Translations under genes and position numbers: made by a program
Shown here: one piece after another, positions 1 through 9,399 of the stretch
Layout: each line of letters begins with the position of its first letter
Numbering within the stretch: the first letter of the stretch is position 1
NCBI RefSeq assembly: GCF_015453285.1
Contig: NZ_JADLZT010000001.1
Location: 530,042 to 594,041 of the forward strand
Direction of reading: 5' to 3'
Length of the DNA: 64,000 nucleotides
DNA from: Lysobacter niastensis
GTDB lineage: Bacteria; Pseudomonadota; Gammaproteobacteria; Xanthomonadales; Xanthomonadaceae
Notes under the pieces: model-generated
Seen by the model: only the letters and a program-made list of their open reading frames with translations
Told to the model about the DNA's origin: nothing
The model's database searches: none

Positions 1-632
1 CGGCCGGTACTGGACACGGCGTCGCTCTTGATCTCCTCGCAAGTGAGCCAGGTGCCCCACGGCGTGCGGCCGCCGGCGCAGTTGACTACCGTGCCACCGA
101 GGCTGGCTTCCGCGGCGAGCCAGCGGCCGTCGCGGAAACGCAGTGTCGTGGTACCGCCTCCCGCGCGTAGTCCGTCGGTGCTGATCGCACCGCTGTCGTA
201 CATGCCCGGCGCACGGATCGGCGAGGCGCTTGCGCCGACCTCGTGGTTGCGGATCAGCACCAGCTCCGGGCCATGGCCGTGGCCGCGGCCGTTGCGGCCG
301 ACGCCCCATCCCGGGCCGCGTGATTGCATCACCGCCATGCCGTCGTGGCGCGGCGGCACCGGCTGGCCGTCGGCCATGCGGTCGCCGGTCCAGGCAAAGG
401 AGCTGTAGCTGAAGCCCGGCGGCAACTGCAGCAGCGGCAAGCCGGTGGTCTGGTCGGCGACGGGAGCGAGCGCGCCGTAGCGGCTCGGGACCGGACCGGT
501 CCATACGGTGCCGCCGGCAGCGGCCTGCGCCTGGCGCGAGCACAGCGCGCCTAGGCTGCCGATCGCGCCCATGGCCATCACGGCGGCGCCGCCCTTGAGG
601 ACCTGGCGGCGGGAAAGGTGGACTGCGGACAT
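1..632 (-). CDS. PhoX-like alkaline phosphatase (DUF839), 5' part only
   Basis: The N-terminal ~210 codons of a protein that runs off the left edge of the window. The ATG at 632 is preceded by an AGGAG ribosome site. The first residues carry a twin-arginine signal (SRRQVLKGG near residue 7) followed by a hydrophobic Ala/Gly stretch, so folded export by Tat is likely. Further in, the visible part ends with the conserved PhoX-family block NCAGGRTPWGTWLTCEE. PhoX enzymes are Ca2+-dependent periplasmic phosphomonoesterases that scavenge phosphate from organic esters. DUF839 also includes proteins of unknown activity, so the exact substrate is open. The gene diverges from rlmH across a ~150 bp spacer; I could not identify a Pho box there. 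Confidence 0.8.
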   Translation of the reverse strand, partial: MSAVHLSRRQVLKGGAAVMAMGAIGSLGALCSRQAQAAAGGTVWTGPVPSRYGALAPVADQTTGLPLLQLPPGFSYSSFAWTGDRMADGQPVPPRHDGMAVMQSRGPGWGVGRNGRGHGHGPELVLIRNHEVGASASPIRAPGMYDSGAISTDGLRAGGGTTTLRFRDGRWLAAEASLGGTVVNCAGGRTPWGTWLTCEEIKSDAVSSTG

Positions 633-779
633 CTTCGACTCCTGCTTGGCGGGGGAATGGAGCACCGCGAAGCTAGGGGCGGCGGATAACCGTTGTATGA
701 CGTTGCGATTTCACTGCGCAGGACCGTGACGCAGGCCGTGAGTGGCGCGTGATGCGCTGGCAGGCACTACCATGCCGCG

Positions 780-1250
780 ATGAAAGCCAAGTTGATCGCC
801 GTGGGCGAGCGCGCGCCGCGTTGGGTGGCCGAGGGGTTCGCCGAATACCAGAAGCGCTTGTCGCATTGGCTGCCGCTGGATCTGGTGGAAGTCGAGCCGG
901 GACTGCGCGGCAAGGGCCGCGATCCTGCACGGGCGATGCAGGACGAGGGCGCGCGCGTGCTGGCGGCGTTGCCGAAAGTGCCGCACGTCGTCGCGCTCGA
1001 TGGGCGCGGCAGGACGTGGTCATCGGAGCAGCTCGCGCAACGGCTCGAGCACTGGCGCGGGCAGGGGCGCGATCTCGCCTTCCTGATCGGTGGTCCGGAA
1101 GGCCATGCGCCGGAAGTGCTGGCGCGCGCTGACGAAAGCTGGTCGCTGGGCCCGCTGACGCTGCCGCACATGCTGGTGCGGCTGGTGGCCGCCGAGCAGC
1201 TTTACCGTGCGGCTGCGCTGCTGGCGAATCATCCGTATCACCGGGCGTGA
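780..1250 (+). CDS. rlmH: 23S rRNA pseudouridine-1915 N3-methyltransferase RlmH
   Basis: This SPOUT-class methyltransferase uses S-adenosylmethionine to methylate pseudouridine 1915 in helix 69 of 23S rRNA on the assembled 70S ribosome. The 156-residue length is standard. The knotted cofactor-binding elements are visible as FLIGGPEGH (residues 101-109) and LGPLTLPHMLVR (123-134). The C-terminal PYHR (152-155) contacts the substrate in the family. In many relatives rlmH follows nadD-rsfS; here it instead faces a divergent PhoX-like gene, so it starts its own transcript. It is convergent with the TonB-like gene downstream, and a dispersed hairpin repeat fills the gap. Confidence 0.95.
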   Translation: MKAKLIAVGERAPRWVAEGFAEYQKRLSHWLPLDLVEVEPGLRGKGRDPARAMQDEGARVLAALPKVPHVVALDGRGRTWSSEQLAQRLEHWRGQGRDLAFLIGGPEGHAPEVLARADESWSLGPLTLPHMLVRLVAAEQLYRAAALLANHPYHRA

Positions 1251-1329
1251 TCAGGTTGCAGGCAAATCCACCTCACAGTTGAAGAGGCGGGCTCGCGATC
1301 CAGCTCATCAGCGTCGCGCGCTTGAGTTT

Positions 1330-1443
1330 CCCTTCTCCCGTATGCGGGAGAAGGTGCCCGGAGGGCGGATGAGGGTTCTTCCTGGCGTGGGGCCGCCTGG
1401 CGTTCTGCCCTCACCCCAACCCTCTCCCGCACGCGGGAGAGGG
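1330..1443. repeat. Dispersed hairpin repeat, family B (CCCTCTCCCGC type)
   Basis: The spacer between the convergent rlmH and TonB-like genes holds two hairpins. CCTTCTCCCG/CGGGAGAAGG (1331-1353) and CCCTCTCCCGC/GCGGGAGAGGG (1420-1443) sit at opposite ends of a ~114 bp element, with GGATGAGGG and CCCTCACCCC flanking them as inverted arms. A second copy of one half lies at 51574-51612. Such elements are common between genes in Xanthomonadaceae. They could act as bidirectional terminators or protect mRNA 3' ends; that is inference. Confidence 0.8.
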
Positions 1444-1448
1444 GGCAA

Positions 1449-2144
1449 CTACCTCTGCAGCACGAAGTCGATCGGTACCCGCCCGATCGCCTGCACCGGC
1501 TGGCCGTAGCGTGTCGCGGCCTGGAAGGTCCAGCGCGTCAGCACCGTGCGGCGCGCGGCCTGGTCGAGCACGCGGTGTCCGCTGCTGCGAACGATCGTGA
1601 CGTCGAGCGGTCGCCCGTCGGTGCCGACCACGATCTCCAGCACCACCGTGCCTGTGAGCCCATCGCGGATGGCCTGGGCAGGATAGGGTGGCGCAGGCGA
1701 CACCAGCGCCTGCAGTTGTGCGGCCGTGGATGCCAGTCCATCGCTTGGCGGTTCCACGCGCGCGAGGCTGTCGTCGAAAGCATCGGCGACATCGGGCTGG
1801 AGCGGCGCAACCAGATCGTCCGGCTGCGCGGGTACAACGGCATCGGCGCGCACCGGTCGCACGGCTTCGGTCCGTTGCGACGGCGCCGGCGGCAGCGGAC
1901 GAGGCTTGTCGTGGACGATCTCGACGGGCTTGGGCTCAACCTTCTTCGGCTCGATGAAGACCGCTTCCAACTCCGGCTCGTGCAGGATCTGCTGCATCGG
2001 CACGTTCAACGGCACCATCAGCGCCATCAGCAGCGCCGCATTGATGACGATGGCGCCGGCCTGGCCGACGATGCGCGGGAGATCGAGCGGCGACTCGGGG
2101 AAACGCAACGCGCCGGCCTGCGGGTGGGAAATCGCGAACGCCAT
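1449..2144 (-). CDS. TonB-family energy transducer-like protein
   Basis: A 231-residue protein with one N-terminal membrane segment (about residues 25-45), a Pro/Lys/Glu-rich periplasmic linker (EPKKVEPKPVEIV near residue 70) and a C-terminal TonB domain (about 145-231) with the PPYPAQA...G..GTVVLEIVVGTDG pattern. TonB proteins couple the proton motive force, through ExbB/ExbD, to outer-membrane receptors. No exbB/exbD or receptor gene lies nearby, so the partner is unknown. The ATG at 2144 is chosen because a GGAGGT ribosome site sits about 6 bases ahead. The frame stays open further upstream but offers no comparable site. Confidence 0.8.
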   Translation of the reverse strand: MAFAISHPQAGALRFPESPLDLPRIVGQAGAIVINAALLMALMVPLNVPMQQILHEPELEAVFIEPKKVEPKPVEIVHDKPRPLPPAPSQRTEAVRPVRADAVVPAQPDDLVAPLQPDVADAFDDSLARVEPPSDGLASTAAQLQALVSPAPPYPAQAIRDGLTGTVVLEIVVGTDGRPLDVTIVRSSGHRVLDQAARRTVLTRWTFQAATRYGQPVQAIGRVPIDFVLQR

Positions 2145-2238
2145 GGGCCACCTCCGGGTTGGATGCAGCCGCGTGTCGGGCTGCAATCCTGCGAACGCGC
2201 GTGAAGTGGCGGCGGGGTTAAGCGAAAGCGGATCTGCG

Positions 2239-2269
2239 AAAAAAAAGAGGGCCCGCGATGCGAGCCCTC
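2239..2269 (-). terminator. Intrinsic terminator after the SIMPL-domain gene
   Basis: Read on the minus strand, a 10-bp stem (GAGGGCTCGC / GCGGGCCCTC, one G-T wobble) with a 3-base loop is followed by eight T residues. It lies 23 bases past the stop of the gene ending at 2292 and ahead of the TonB-like start at 2144, so the two minus-strand genes are separate transcripts. Confidence 0.9.
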
Positions 2270-2291
2270 GTTCCACGGTATTCGCGGCGGC

Positions 2292-3065
2292 TTACTTGCC
2301 CAGTTCGAACATCACGTCGAGGTTGACCGACAGCGTGCTCTCGCCCGGCGAGATCGGCGTGGACTCGGCGCGGTCCATCTTCGCCATCGCCATCATCGGC
2401 ATCGGCATCGGCGGCCGGAAACCGCTGCCTTCGCTGATGCTGACGATGCGGCGCACGCGCACGCCGAGCGTCTTGGCATACATCTCGGCGCGGGCCTGGG
2501 CCTTCGCGACCGCGGCGCGCCGCGCTTCGTCGTAGGCCTCGTCCTTCTTCTTGTCGTCGATGTCGAAGCTCGGGCCATTGATCTGGTTGGCGCCGACCGC
2601 GACCAGCGCGTCGAGGATCTTGCCCAGCTTGCCGATGTCGCGCACGGTGATGTTGACCGTGTTGCTGGCCTGGTAGCCGGTGATCGTCGGCGGCTGGTTC
2701 TCGCCGTACTTGTACTGGGGGCTGAGGTTGACGCCGCTGGTCTGGATGTCGCGCTCGGCAATGCCGGCGGCCCTGATCGCGGCCACGACCTTGTTCATCT
2801 GCTCGGCGTTGGCGCGCATCGCGGCATTGGCGTCGGCGGCCTGGGTGACCACGCCGGTGGACAGCGTGGCGATATCGGGCACGCGCTTGGCCTCAGCCTG
2901 GGCGGACACGTTGAGCAGGGTGCCGTCGGTCGGGATGAAGGCGGGCGCCGACTGGGCGGAGGCGGTCATGGCGGGCAGGGTCCCCAGGGTGATCGCGGCC
3001 GCGAGTGCCAGCGGGCGCAGGAAACGGAAAGCGTGGGTCGAGCGGGTCCGGCTCTGGTGCTGCAT
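2292..3065 (-). CDS. Exported SIMPL (DUF541) domain protein
   Basis: A 257-residue protein with a Sec signal peptide (hydrophobic LALAAAITLGTLPAMTASA, cleavage after about residue 38). A SIMPL/DUF541 domain covers the rest: LNVSAQAEAKRVPDIATLS at its start, NTVNITVRD in the middle and GSGFRPPMPMPMM near the end. E. coli YggE and Brucella BP26 belong to this family. They are periplasmic or surface oligomers linked to stress, but no reaction is established. The ATG at 3065 is preferred over the one at 3077 because a GGAG lies six bases ahead of it. It is divergent from maf. Confidence 0.85.
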   Translation of the reverse strand: MQHQSRTRSTHAFRFLRPLALAAAITLGTLPAMTASAQSAPAFIPTDGTLLNVSAQAEAKRVPDIATLSTGVVTQAADANAAMRANAEQMNKVVAAIRAAGIAERDIQTSGVNLSPQYKYGENQPPTITGYQASNTVNITVRDIGKLGKILDALVAVGANQINGPSFDIDDKKKDEAYDEARRAAVAKAQARAEMYAKTLGVRVRRIVSISEGSGFRPPMPMPMMAMAKMDRAESTPISPGESTLSVNLDVMFELGK

Positions 3066-3184
3066 GTATAGCTCCATGGGTGGGGAGGGTCGTGTCGATC
3101 CGGTGAACGATTCGTGAGCCCGGTCGGGGTTATCGGAACGTCCGCCGGGCGGCGTCCAGTCAGCGCGGGTTATGCTTGCAATCA

Positions 3185-3799
3185 ATGTTATATCTCGCCT
3201 CGCAATCGCCCCGTCGCCGCGAACTCCTGGCCCGCCTTGGCCTCGATTTCGGTGTGCTCGACCTTGACATTCCCGAGCACCGCCAGCCTGGCGAGCCGGC
3301 CGAAGAATACGTGCGCCGGGTGGCGCGCGAGAAGGCAGGAGCTGGCCTTTTGAAGGTCGTCGCAAATCCTTCGGCGGTGGTGCTGGGTGCCGACACCGAA
3401 GTCGTGCTCGACGACGAGGTCTTCGGCAAGCCGAAGGATGCGGCGGATGCGACGGCAATGCTGCGGAAGCTGGCCGGCCGCACGCATCTGGTCATCTCCG
3501 CGGTTTCGGCGGTGTCGGCCGCACGCGAAATGCAGGTGGTGTCGCTGTCGGAGGTGACCTTCACCCCGCTCGACGAGCCGCGGATCGCCGCCTACATCGC
3601 CAGCGGCGAGTGGCAGGGCAAGGCGGGCGCTTACGGCATCCAGGGCGCGGCGGAGATCTTCGTCGAACGCCTGTCCGGCAGTTTCTCCGGCGTGATGGGC
3701 CTGCCTTTGCATGAGACCTCGCAGGTACTGGCCGGATTCGGCTACGGGCCATTCCCGGTCGCGCGTGCGCCGCTGCACCAGGCCGGAGTGGCATCGTGA
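3185..3799 (+). CDS. maf: Maf-family nucleotide pyrophosphatase (YhdE type)
   Basis: Maf proteins hydrolyse non-canonical or specific nucleoside triphosphates to monophosphates. The YhdE subgroup prefers dTTP/UTP. The 204-residue sequence opens with the diagnostic [10 protein letters not shown] (residues 6-15). The catalytic aspartate lies in GADTEV (68-73), followed by GKPKDAADA (81-89) and [12 protein letters not shown], which fits YhdE better than the m7GTP-type YceF. The ATG at 3185 gives the family start [11 protein letters not shown]; a TTG three codons earlier is an alternative. Its stop overlaps the GTG start of rng by four bases, as in the maf-rng pair of many gammaproteobacteria, implying translational coupling. 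Confidence 0.92.
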   Translation: MLYLASQSPRRRELLARLGLDFGVLDLDIPEHRQPGEPAEEYVRRVAREKAGAGLLKVVANPSAVVLGADTEVVLDDEVFGKPKDAADATAMLRKLAGRTHLVISAVSAVSAAREMQVVSLSEVTFTPLDEPRIAAYIASGEWQGKAGAYGIQGAAEIFVERLSGSFSGVMGLPLHETSQVLAGFGYGPFPVARAPLHQAGVAS

Positions 3800-5283
3800 C
3801 CGAGGAGATCCTGGTCAACGTCACGCCGCGCGAGACCCGCGTCGCCGTGGTCGAGAACGGCATGCTGCAGGAGCTGCACATCGAACGCGGCTGGCGCCGC
3901 GGCGTGGTGGGCAACATCTACAAGGGCAAGGTGCAGCGGGTGATGCCCGGCATGCAGGCCGCCTTCGTCGACATCGGCCTGGAGCGCGCCGCGTTCCTGC
4001 ATGCCGCCGACATCGTCAAGCCCGCGCAGGTATCCGAGGGCGACGGCGACCAGGCACCACTCCCGCCGACGCCGACCCGCCCCATCGGCGAGTTGCTGCG
4101 CGAAGGCCAGGAAATCGTCGTGCAGGTGGTGAAGGACCCGATCGGCAGCAAGGGCGCGCGCCTGACCACGCAGCTGAGCATTCCCTCGCGTTACCTCGTA
4201 CTGCTGCCACGCACCCGCGTGATCGGCGTGTCGGCACGCATCGAGGACGAGGCCGAGCGCGCACGCCTGAAGAACCACGTCAGCACGCTGGCGCCCGCCG
4301 GTGAGGCACACGGCTACATCGTGCGCACCAATGCCGAGGGCCAGCCCGAGGAAGCGCTGGCGGAGGACGTCGCCTACCTCAATCGCGCCTGGGCGCTGAT
4401 CGCCGAGCGCTCGCAAAGTTCGCGCGTTGGCGCCCGCGTCTACGAAGACCTGAGCCTGCCGCTGCGTGCGGTGCGCGACCTGATGCGGCGCGACGTCGAG
4501 AAGGTGCGCGTCGATTCGCGCGAGACCTGCGACCGCCTGCGCGTGTTCGCCGCGCAGTACATGCCCGGCCTGGACGAGAAGATCGAGCACTACGCCGGCG
4601 CGCGGCCGATCTTCGACCTGTACGGCGTCGAGGACGAGATCCAGCGCGCGCTGGACAAGGAAGTGCCGCTGAAGTCGGGCGGCTACCTCGTCATCGACCA
4701 GACAGAGGCGATGACGACCATCGACGTCAACACCGGCTCGTTCCTGGGCCAGCGCAACCTCGAGGAAACGGTGTACCGCACCAACCTCGAGGCCGCGCAG
4801 TCGGTGGCGCGGCAGCTGCGCCTGCGCAACCTCGGCGGCATCATCATCATCGACTTCATCGACATGCTCGACCCGGAGCATCGTCGCCAGGTGCTGCGCC
4901 AGCTCGAGAAGTCGCTGGCGCGCGACCATGCCAAGACCACGGTGTACGAGTTCTCGCCTCTGGGCCTGGTGGAGATGACGCGCAAGCGCACCACCGAAAG
5001 CCTGGAGCGGCAGCTCAGCGAGCCCTGCCACGAATGCGGTGGCCGCGGCATGCTCAAGACACCGGAGACCGTGACCTACGAGATCTTCCGCGACATCGTC
5101 CGCCAGGTGCGCCAGTTCGACGCGCAGCGCCTGCTGGTGATCGCATCGCAGAAGGTCGTTGCGCGCATCACCGACGAGGAGTCAGCGGCGGTGGCCGAGT
5201 TGGAGGAATTCCTCGGCAAGTCGATCCGTTTCCAGGCGGACGACCAGTATGCGCAGGAGCAGTTCGATGTCGTTCTGCTTTGA
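3796..5283 (+). CDS. rng: Ribonuclease G
   Basis: RNase G is a 5'-end-sensitive endoribonuclease that matures the 5' end of 16S rRNA and helps decay some mRNAs. The 495 residues give the short RNase G form, without the RNase E degradosome scaffold. An S1-like RNA-binding segment is near residues 37-120. The catalytic DNase-I-like domain carries Mg2+-binding D310 (IDVNTGS) and D353 (IIIDFIDM), 43 residues apart as in RNase E. The Zn-link cysteines are C411 and C414 (CHECGGRG). The start is a GTG overlapping the maf stop. yhdP follows after 57 bases. Confidence 0.95.
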   Translation: MTEEILVNVTPRETRVAVVENGMLQELHIERGWRRGVVGNIYKGKVQRVMPGMQAAFVDIGLERAAFLHAADIVKPAQVSEGDGDQAPLPPTPTRPIGELLREGQEIVVQVVKDPIGSKGARLTTQLSIPSRYLVLLPRTRVIGVSARIEDEAERARLKNHVSTLAPAGEAHGYIVRTNAEGQPEEALAEDVAYLNRAWALIAERSQSSRVGARVYEDLSLPLRAVRDLMRRDVEKVRVDSRETCDRLRVFAAQYMPGLDEKIEHYAGARPIFDLYGVEDEIQRALDKEVPLKSGGYLVIDQTEAMTTIDVNTGSFLGQRNLEETVYRTNLEAAQSVARQLRLRNLGGIIIIDFIDMLDPEHRRQVLRQLEKSLARDHAKTTVYEFSPLGLVEMTRKRTTESLERQLSEPCHECGGRGMLKTPETVTYEIFRDIVRQVRQFDAQRLLVIASQKVVARITDEESAAVAELEEFLGKSIRFQADDQYAQEQFDVVLL

Positions 5284-5340
5284 CATTGCCGTAGCGCTCC
5301 CTGCCTCCGCAAAGAACGTCGCAGCGGGAGTGGCCGGCTG

Positions 5341-8300
5341 ATGCCCACGCCTTTGCGCCGCCGCATGCGCATTGCCCGCCGTGGCCTGGTCTACGGTGTG
5401 GCCGTCACACTGGTGCTGATCGCCGTCCTGTTGGGCGCGGCCAGCCAGGTGCTGCCGATGGCCGAGCGTCATCCGCAGCGCGTGGCGGCATGGTTGAGCG
5501 AGCGTGCGGGCCAGCCGGTGGCGTTCGATCGCGTCGACACCGAATGGACCCGCCGTGGTCCGTTGCTGCGCCTGGACAACCTGCGGATCGGTAAAGGTGC
5601 GCAGTCCTTCGTGATTGGCGACACCGAGATGCTGGTGTCGATCTACGCGGGTTTGCTGCCAGGACACCCGTTCTCCGAACTGCGCCTGCGCGGACTCGAC
5701 CTGACGCTGCAGCGCGCCGATGACGGCCGCTGGCAGGTGCGCGGACTCCCGGGCCAGCAGCAGCCGGGCAGCGATCCGTTCGCGGCCCTGGAACGCCTGG
5801 GCGAACTGCAGGTCATCGGCGGCAAGCTGGCGGTGCACGCGCCTGCGCTGGGCATCGACGCCAAGGTCCCGAAGATCGACCTGCGCCTGCAGGTGCACGG
5901 CGCGCGCGTCCGCTGCGGCGTGCGTGTGTGGGCGCGAGCCGATGCCGCGCCGCTGGACGCCGCACTGGATTTCGACCGCAAGCTGGGCGACGGACGCGCG
6001 TATGCGGTGCTGGACCGCGCGGATCTGTCCGCGTGGTCGGCGCTGGCGCGCATGGCAGGGGTTACTGTCGAATCCGGGCGTGGACGTGCTGAGGCGTGGG
6101 TCGACCTGCGCGGGCATCGCGTTTCGCAGGTCACCAGCGTGGTCGCGCTCGATGGCGTGGGCCTGCGTGGCCGTGCCGATACCGCGGCGGCCTCGGGTTC
6201 GGCCGTGCCGCGCGCCGGCTTCGACCGCGTCGAAGGACGCACGCGCTGGAAACTGATCGATGGCGGCTGGCGCTTTGATGCGCCGAAGCTGCGCATCGGC
6301 AGCGGCGATCGGCTGCAGACGCTCGATGGCCTGATGATCGCCGGCGGCGAGCGCTATGCGCTGCTCGCCGACAGCATCGATGCCGGTCCGCTGTTCGCGG
6401 TCGCGGCGTTGAGCGACCGCATGCCGGAAGGCATGCGGCACTGGATCAGGACCACGCAGCCGCGCGCCTCGCTGCGCAACATCGAACTCGCGGGACGGCG
6501 TGGCGGTCTGATGCACGCCAAGGCCCGCATCGCCACGTTCGGATTCGCCGCGGTCGGCAACGCCCCCGGCCTGCAGGGGTTGGCCGGCGATGTCGAAGGC
6601 GATGCCGACGGCTTCACGTTGCGCTTCGATCCGTCCTCGGCGCTGGCATTCGACTGGCCGAGCGGCTTCGGCGTGGTGCACACCGTCCACCTGACCGGCA
6701 TGGTCAGCGGCTGGCGCGAAGGCAATGGCTGGCGCATCGGCACGCCGGCGCTGCGCGTGAAGAGCGACACGTTCGGTGTAAACGCCCGTGGCGGTATGTG
6801 GTGGCAGGGCGACGGTACGCGGCCTTGGATCGACATCGCGACCGACATCGAGGAAACCGCGGTGCCGGTGGCCAAGGGATTCTGGATCCGCCACCTCATG
6901 CCGCCGACGGTCGTGAAGTGGCTGGACGAGGCGCTGCTGGCAGGTCGCGTGCAGAACGGCCGCGCGGTCGTCACCGGCGATCTCGACGAATGGCCTTTCA
7001 CCGGGCACAACGGCCGCTTCGAAGCGAGTGCGCACCTGGCGGACATGTCGCTGAAGTTCCAGCCCGGCTGGCCGGCGGCGGATTCGGTCGAAGGCGACGT
7101 GCGCTTCATCGCCGACGGCTTCACCCTGACCGGCAAGGGCAAGCTGCTTGGCGTCGAACTGCAGCAGTTGCAGGCCGGCATCGACCACTACCACGACGGC
7201 GACCTGACCGTGAACGCGCGTGGCGGCGGCGATGCCGCGCAACTGCTCGCGCTGATGCGGCAGAGCCCGTTGCATGCCACCCACAAGGACACGATCGACA
7301 ACCTGACCGCGCGCGGAGGCGCGAAGGTCGGCTTCGACCTCGACCTGCCGCTGCGCCACGGCGAACCGTTGAGCATCGGCGGCAACGTCGAACTCGTCGA
7401 TGCGCGCCTGAGCGAGCGCCGCTGGAAGCTCGACTTCGACCGCGTCAACGGCAAGGCCGAGTATTCGCTGGGCGGGTTCCGTGCCGACGACCTGCGCGTG
7501 ATCCACGAAGGCCGTCCCGGTGCGTTGTCGCTGCGCGCGGGCGATTTCACCCGCGACCGGAACCATGTGTTCGAAGCCGGCCTGGACGCCATGTTCGGCA
7601 CCGACGCGCTGCTCGACCGCGCGCCGGAACTGGCCTGGCTGAAGCCGCACATGGAAGGACAGTCGCCGTGGACCATCGGCGTGCTGATTCCCAGGTCCGC
7701 GCCGGGCAAGGAAGCGAACGCGCTGTTGCAGTTGCGCTCCTCCCTCGTCGGCACCGAACTGACCTTGCCCGAACCGTTGCGCAAGCCTGCCGACGAGACG
7801 CTGGCCACCAGCGTCGAGACGCCCTTGCCGATGGGCAGCGGCGACATCCTGGTCAACCTGGGGCAGCGCATCGCGCTGCGCGCGCGCAGTGCGAACGGAC
7901 AGACCGGCGTGCGCATCGCGCTCGGCAGCCAGCGCGTCGACGAAGCTCCGCCGGCGAACGGGCTGGTCGCGACCGGCCGCGCCGCCGCGCTCGATGCGAT
8001 CGACTGGATCGCGCTGCTGCACGGAGGCGAAGGCGAGGGCTTGCCGCTGCAGCGCATCGATGTCGTCGCGCAGAAGCTCAACCTGCTCGGCGGCGCTTTC
8101 CCCGACACCCGCGTGATCGTGGTGCCTGCCGCGCGAGGTGCCACCGCGATCCAGACCGAAGGCGAATCGCTGGAAGGCGCGCTGCTGATACCGGCGGGCG
8201 AGGGCGCCACGATTGCCGGCCGTTTCGACCGTTTCCACTGGCGCGCGGCACCGGCCGTGGCGGGAGCTCCAGCGCCTGCCGCATCCGCGGTTCCGGTTGC

Positions 8301-9207
8301 GGGGCCGGCTGCGCCCGCGGGCGCGACCGCCGCGGCTGCCGATCCGATCAACCCCGCCAAGGTTCCGCCGCTGGCCATCGACTTCACCGACCTGCGCCTG
8401 GCCGATGCCAAGCTCGGGTCGGCACGCCTGCGCACCCGGCCGACGTCCAGCGGCCTGCACATCGACCAGCTCCAGACCCGCACCGACCAGCACCGCATCG
8501 ACGTGGCCGGCGACTGGGCCGGGCGCGGCGGCGATGCGCGCACCCACCTCGACGTCCGCATCGGCAGCGACGACTTCGGTGCGCTGCTGGGTGGCTTCGG
8601 CATGGGCAGCCGCCTTGGCGGCGGCGAAGGCACGATGCATTTCGATGCCGGCTGGAGCGGCAGTCCGGCGGCGTTCGACCTGGCGACGCTGGAGGGCAGC
8701 CTCACTGCCGACATCCGCAACGGCCGCCTGCTGGAAGTGGAGCCCGGCGCTGGCCGCGTGCTCGGCCTGCTCAGCCTGGCCCAGCTGCCGCGGCGCCTGA
8801 TGCTCGATTTCCGCGACTTCTTCTACAAGGGATTCGCCTTCAACCAGGCCGGCGGCCGCGTCGACTTCAGCGGCGGCTATGCACGCAGCGACAAGCTGAC
8901 CATCGACGGCCCGGCGGCATCGATCGGCATCCGCGGTTCGGCCAACCTGCGTGCGCAGAGCTTCGACCAGACCATCGAGGTCAAGCCCAAGGCCGGCAAC
9001 CTGCTCACCGTCGCCGGTGCCATCGCCGGTGGCCCGGTCGGCGCGGCGATCGGCGCGGCGGCGAATGCCGTGCTGCAGAAGCCGATCGGCGAGATGGCCT
9101 CGCGCACCTACCGGGTCACCGGGCCGTGGAAGGAGCCTAAAGTGGAGGTCGTCGGCAGCGAGCAGAGCCGCGCCTCGACGGTCCCCGCCAGCCCGCCGAC
9201 CGATTGA
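5341..9207 (+). CDS. yhdP: YhdP-family AsmA-like phospholipid transport protein
   Basis: A 1288-residue protein anchored by one N-terminal membrane helix (about residues 13-36). A very long, repetitive beta-rich periplasmic body follows, typical of the AsmA-like/DUF3971 family. Family members form hydrophobic grooves spanning the periplasm; E. coli YhdP, TamB and YdbH together move phospholipids to the outer membrane. The C-terminal block (LSLAQLPRRLMLDFRDFF, then a Gly/Ala-rich stretch) matches the conserved YhdP end. An Ala/Pro-rich insert near residues 975-1000 is probably a disordered loop. The position between rng and tldD is the usual one. A GGGAG lies about 10 bases ahead of the ATG; a later ATG at 5365 is possible. 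Confidence 0.9.
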   Translation: MPTPLRRRMRIARRGLVYGVAVTLVLIAVLLGAASQVLPMAERHPQRVAAWLSERAGQPVAFDRVDTEWTRRGPLLRLDNLRIGKGAQSFVIGDTEMLVSIYAGLLPGHPFSELRLRGLDLTLQRADDGRWQVRGLPGQQQPGSDPFAALERLGELQVIGGKLAVHAPALGIDAKVPKIDLRLQVHGARVRCGVRVWARADAAPLDAALDFDRKLGDGRAYAVLDRADLSAWSALARMAGVTVESGRGRAEAWVDLRGHRVSQVTSVVALDGVGLRGRADTAAASGSAVPRAGFDRVEGRTRWKLIDGGWRFDAPKLRIGSGDRLQTLDGLMIAGGERYALLADSIDAGPLFAVAALSDRMPEGMRHWIRTTQPRASLRNIELAGRRGGLMHAKARIATFGFAAVGNAPGLQGLAGDVEGDADGFTLRFDPSSALAFDWPSGFGVVHTVHLTGMVSGWREGNGWRIGTPALRVKSDTFGVNARGGMWWQGDGTRPWIDIATDIEETAVPVAKGFWIRHLMPPTVVKWLDEALLAGRVQNGRAVVTGDLDEWPFTGHNGRFEASAHLADMSLKFQPGWPAADSVEGDVRFIADGFTLTGKGKLLGVELQQLQAGIDHYHDGDLTVNARGGGDAAQLLALMRQSPLHATHKDTIDNLTARGGAKVGFDLDLPLRHGEPLSIGGNVELVDARLSERRWKLDFDRVNGKAEYSLGGFRADDLRVIHEGRPGALSLRAGDFTRDRNHVFEAGLDAMFGTDALLDRAPELAWLKPHMEGQSPWTIGVLIPRSAPGKEANALLQLRSSLVGTELTLPEPLRKPADETLATSVETPLPMGSGDILVNLGQRIALRARSANGQTGVRIALGSQRVDEAPPANGLVATGRAAALDAIDWIALLHGGEGEGLPLQRIDVVAQKLNLLGGAFPDTRVIVVPAARGATAIQTEGESLEGALLIPAGEGATIAGRFDRFHWRAAPAVAGAPAPAASAVPVAGPAAPAGATAAAADPINPAKVPPLAIDFTDLRLADAKLGSARLRTRPTSSGLHIDQLQTRTDQHRIDVAGDWAGRGGDARTHLDVRIGSDDFGALLGGFGMGSRLGGGEGTMHFDAGWSGSPAAFDLATLEGSLTADIRNGRLLEVEPGAGRVLGLLSLAQLPRRLMLDFRDFFYKGFAFNQAGGRVDFSGGYARSDKLTIDGPAASIGIRGSANLRAQSFDQTIEVKPKAGNLLTVAGAIAGGPVGAAIGAAANAVLQKPIGEMASRTYRVTGPWKEPKVEVVGSEQSRASTVPASPPTD

Positions 9208-9399
9208 GCCCGGCCACTACCGTGGCCGGCGTGGTTGAACCCGCCCGCGGCGCCCGCATCTTGATGGGATACCGTCGCCCGCGGCGCCCCGTTCATCGCC
9301 GCGCCGCCACCGGCGCTTCCGGCAGGGGCGCACTCCGCCGTTTGCGCCGTATAACCGCATTGCCTGCCGCCATTCACACGAGTTGAGCGACCCACGCCG

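Noticed and set aside
5182..8640. 1152-codon open frame antisense to yhdP
   Set aside because: Its translation is His/Arg/Gln/Val-rich low-complexity sequence, typical of the reverse frame of a GC-rich gene. The plus strand encodes a recognisable YhdP.
9210..9229. Hairpin CCGGCCAC/GTGGCCGG as the yhdP terminator
   Set aside because: Only 8 bp with no following T tract. It may be a weak 3' structure but is not a convincing intrinsic terminator.
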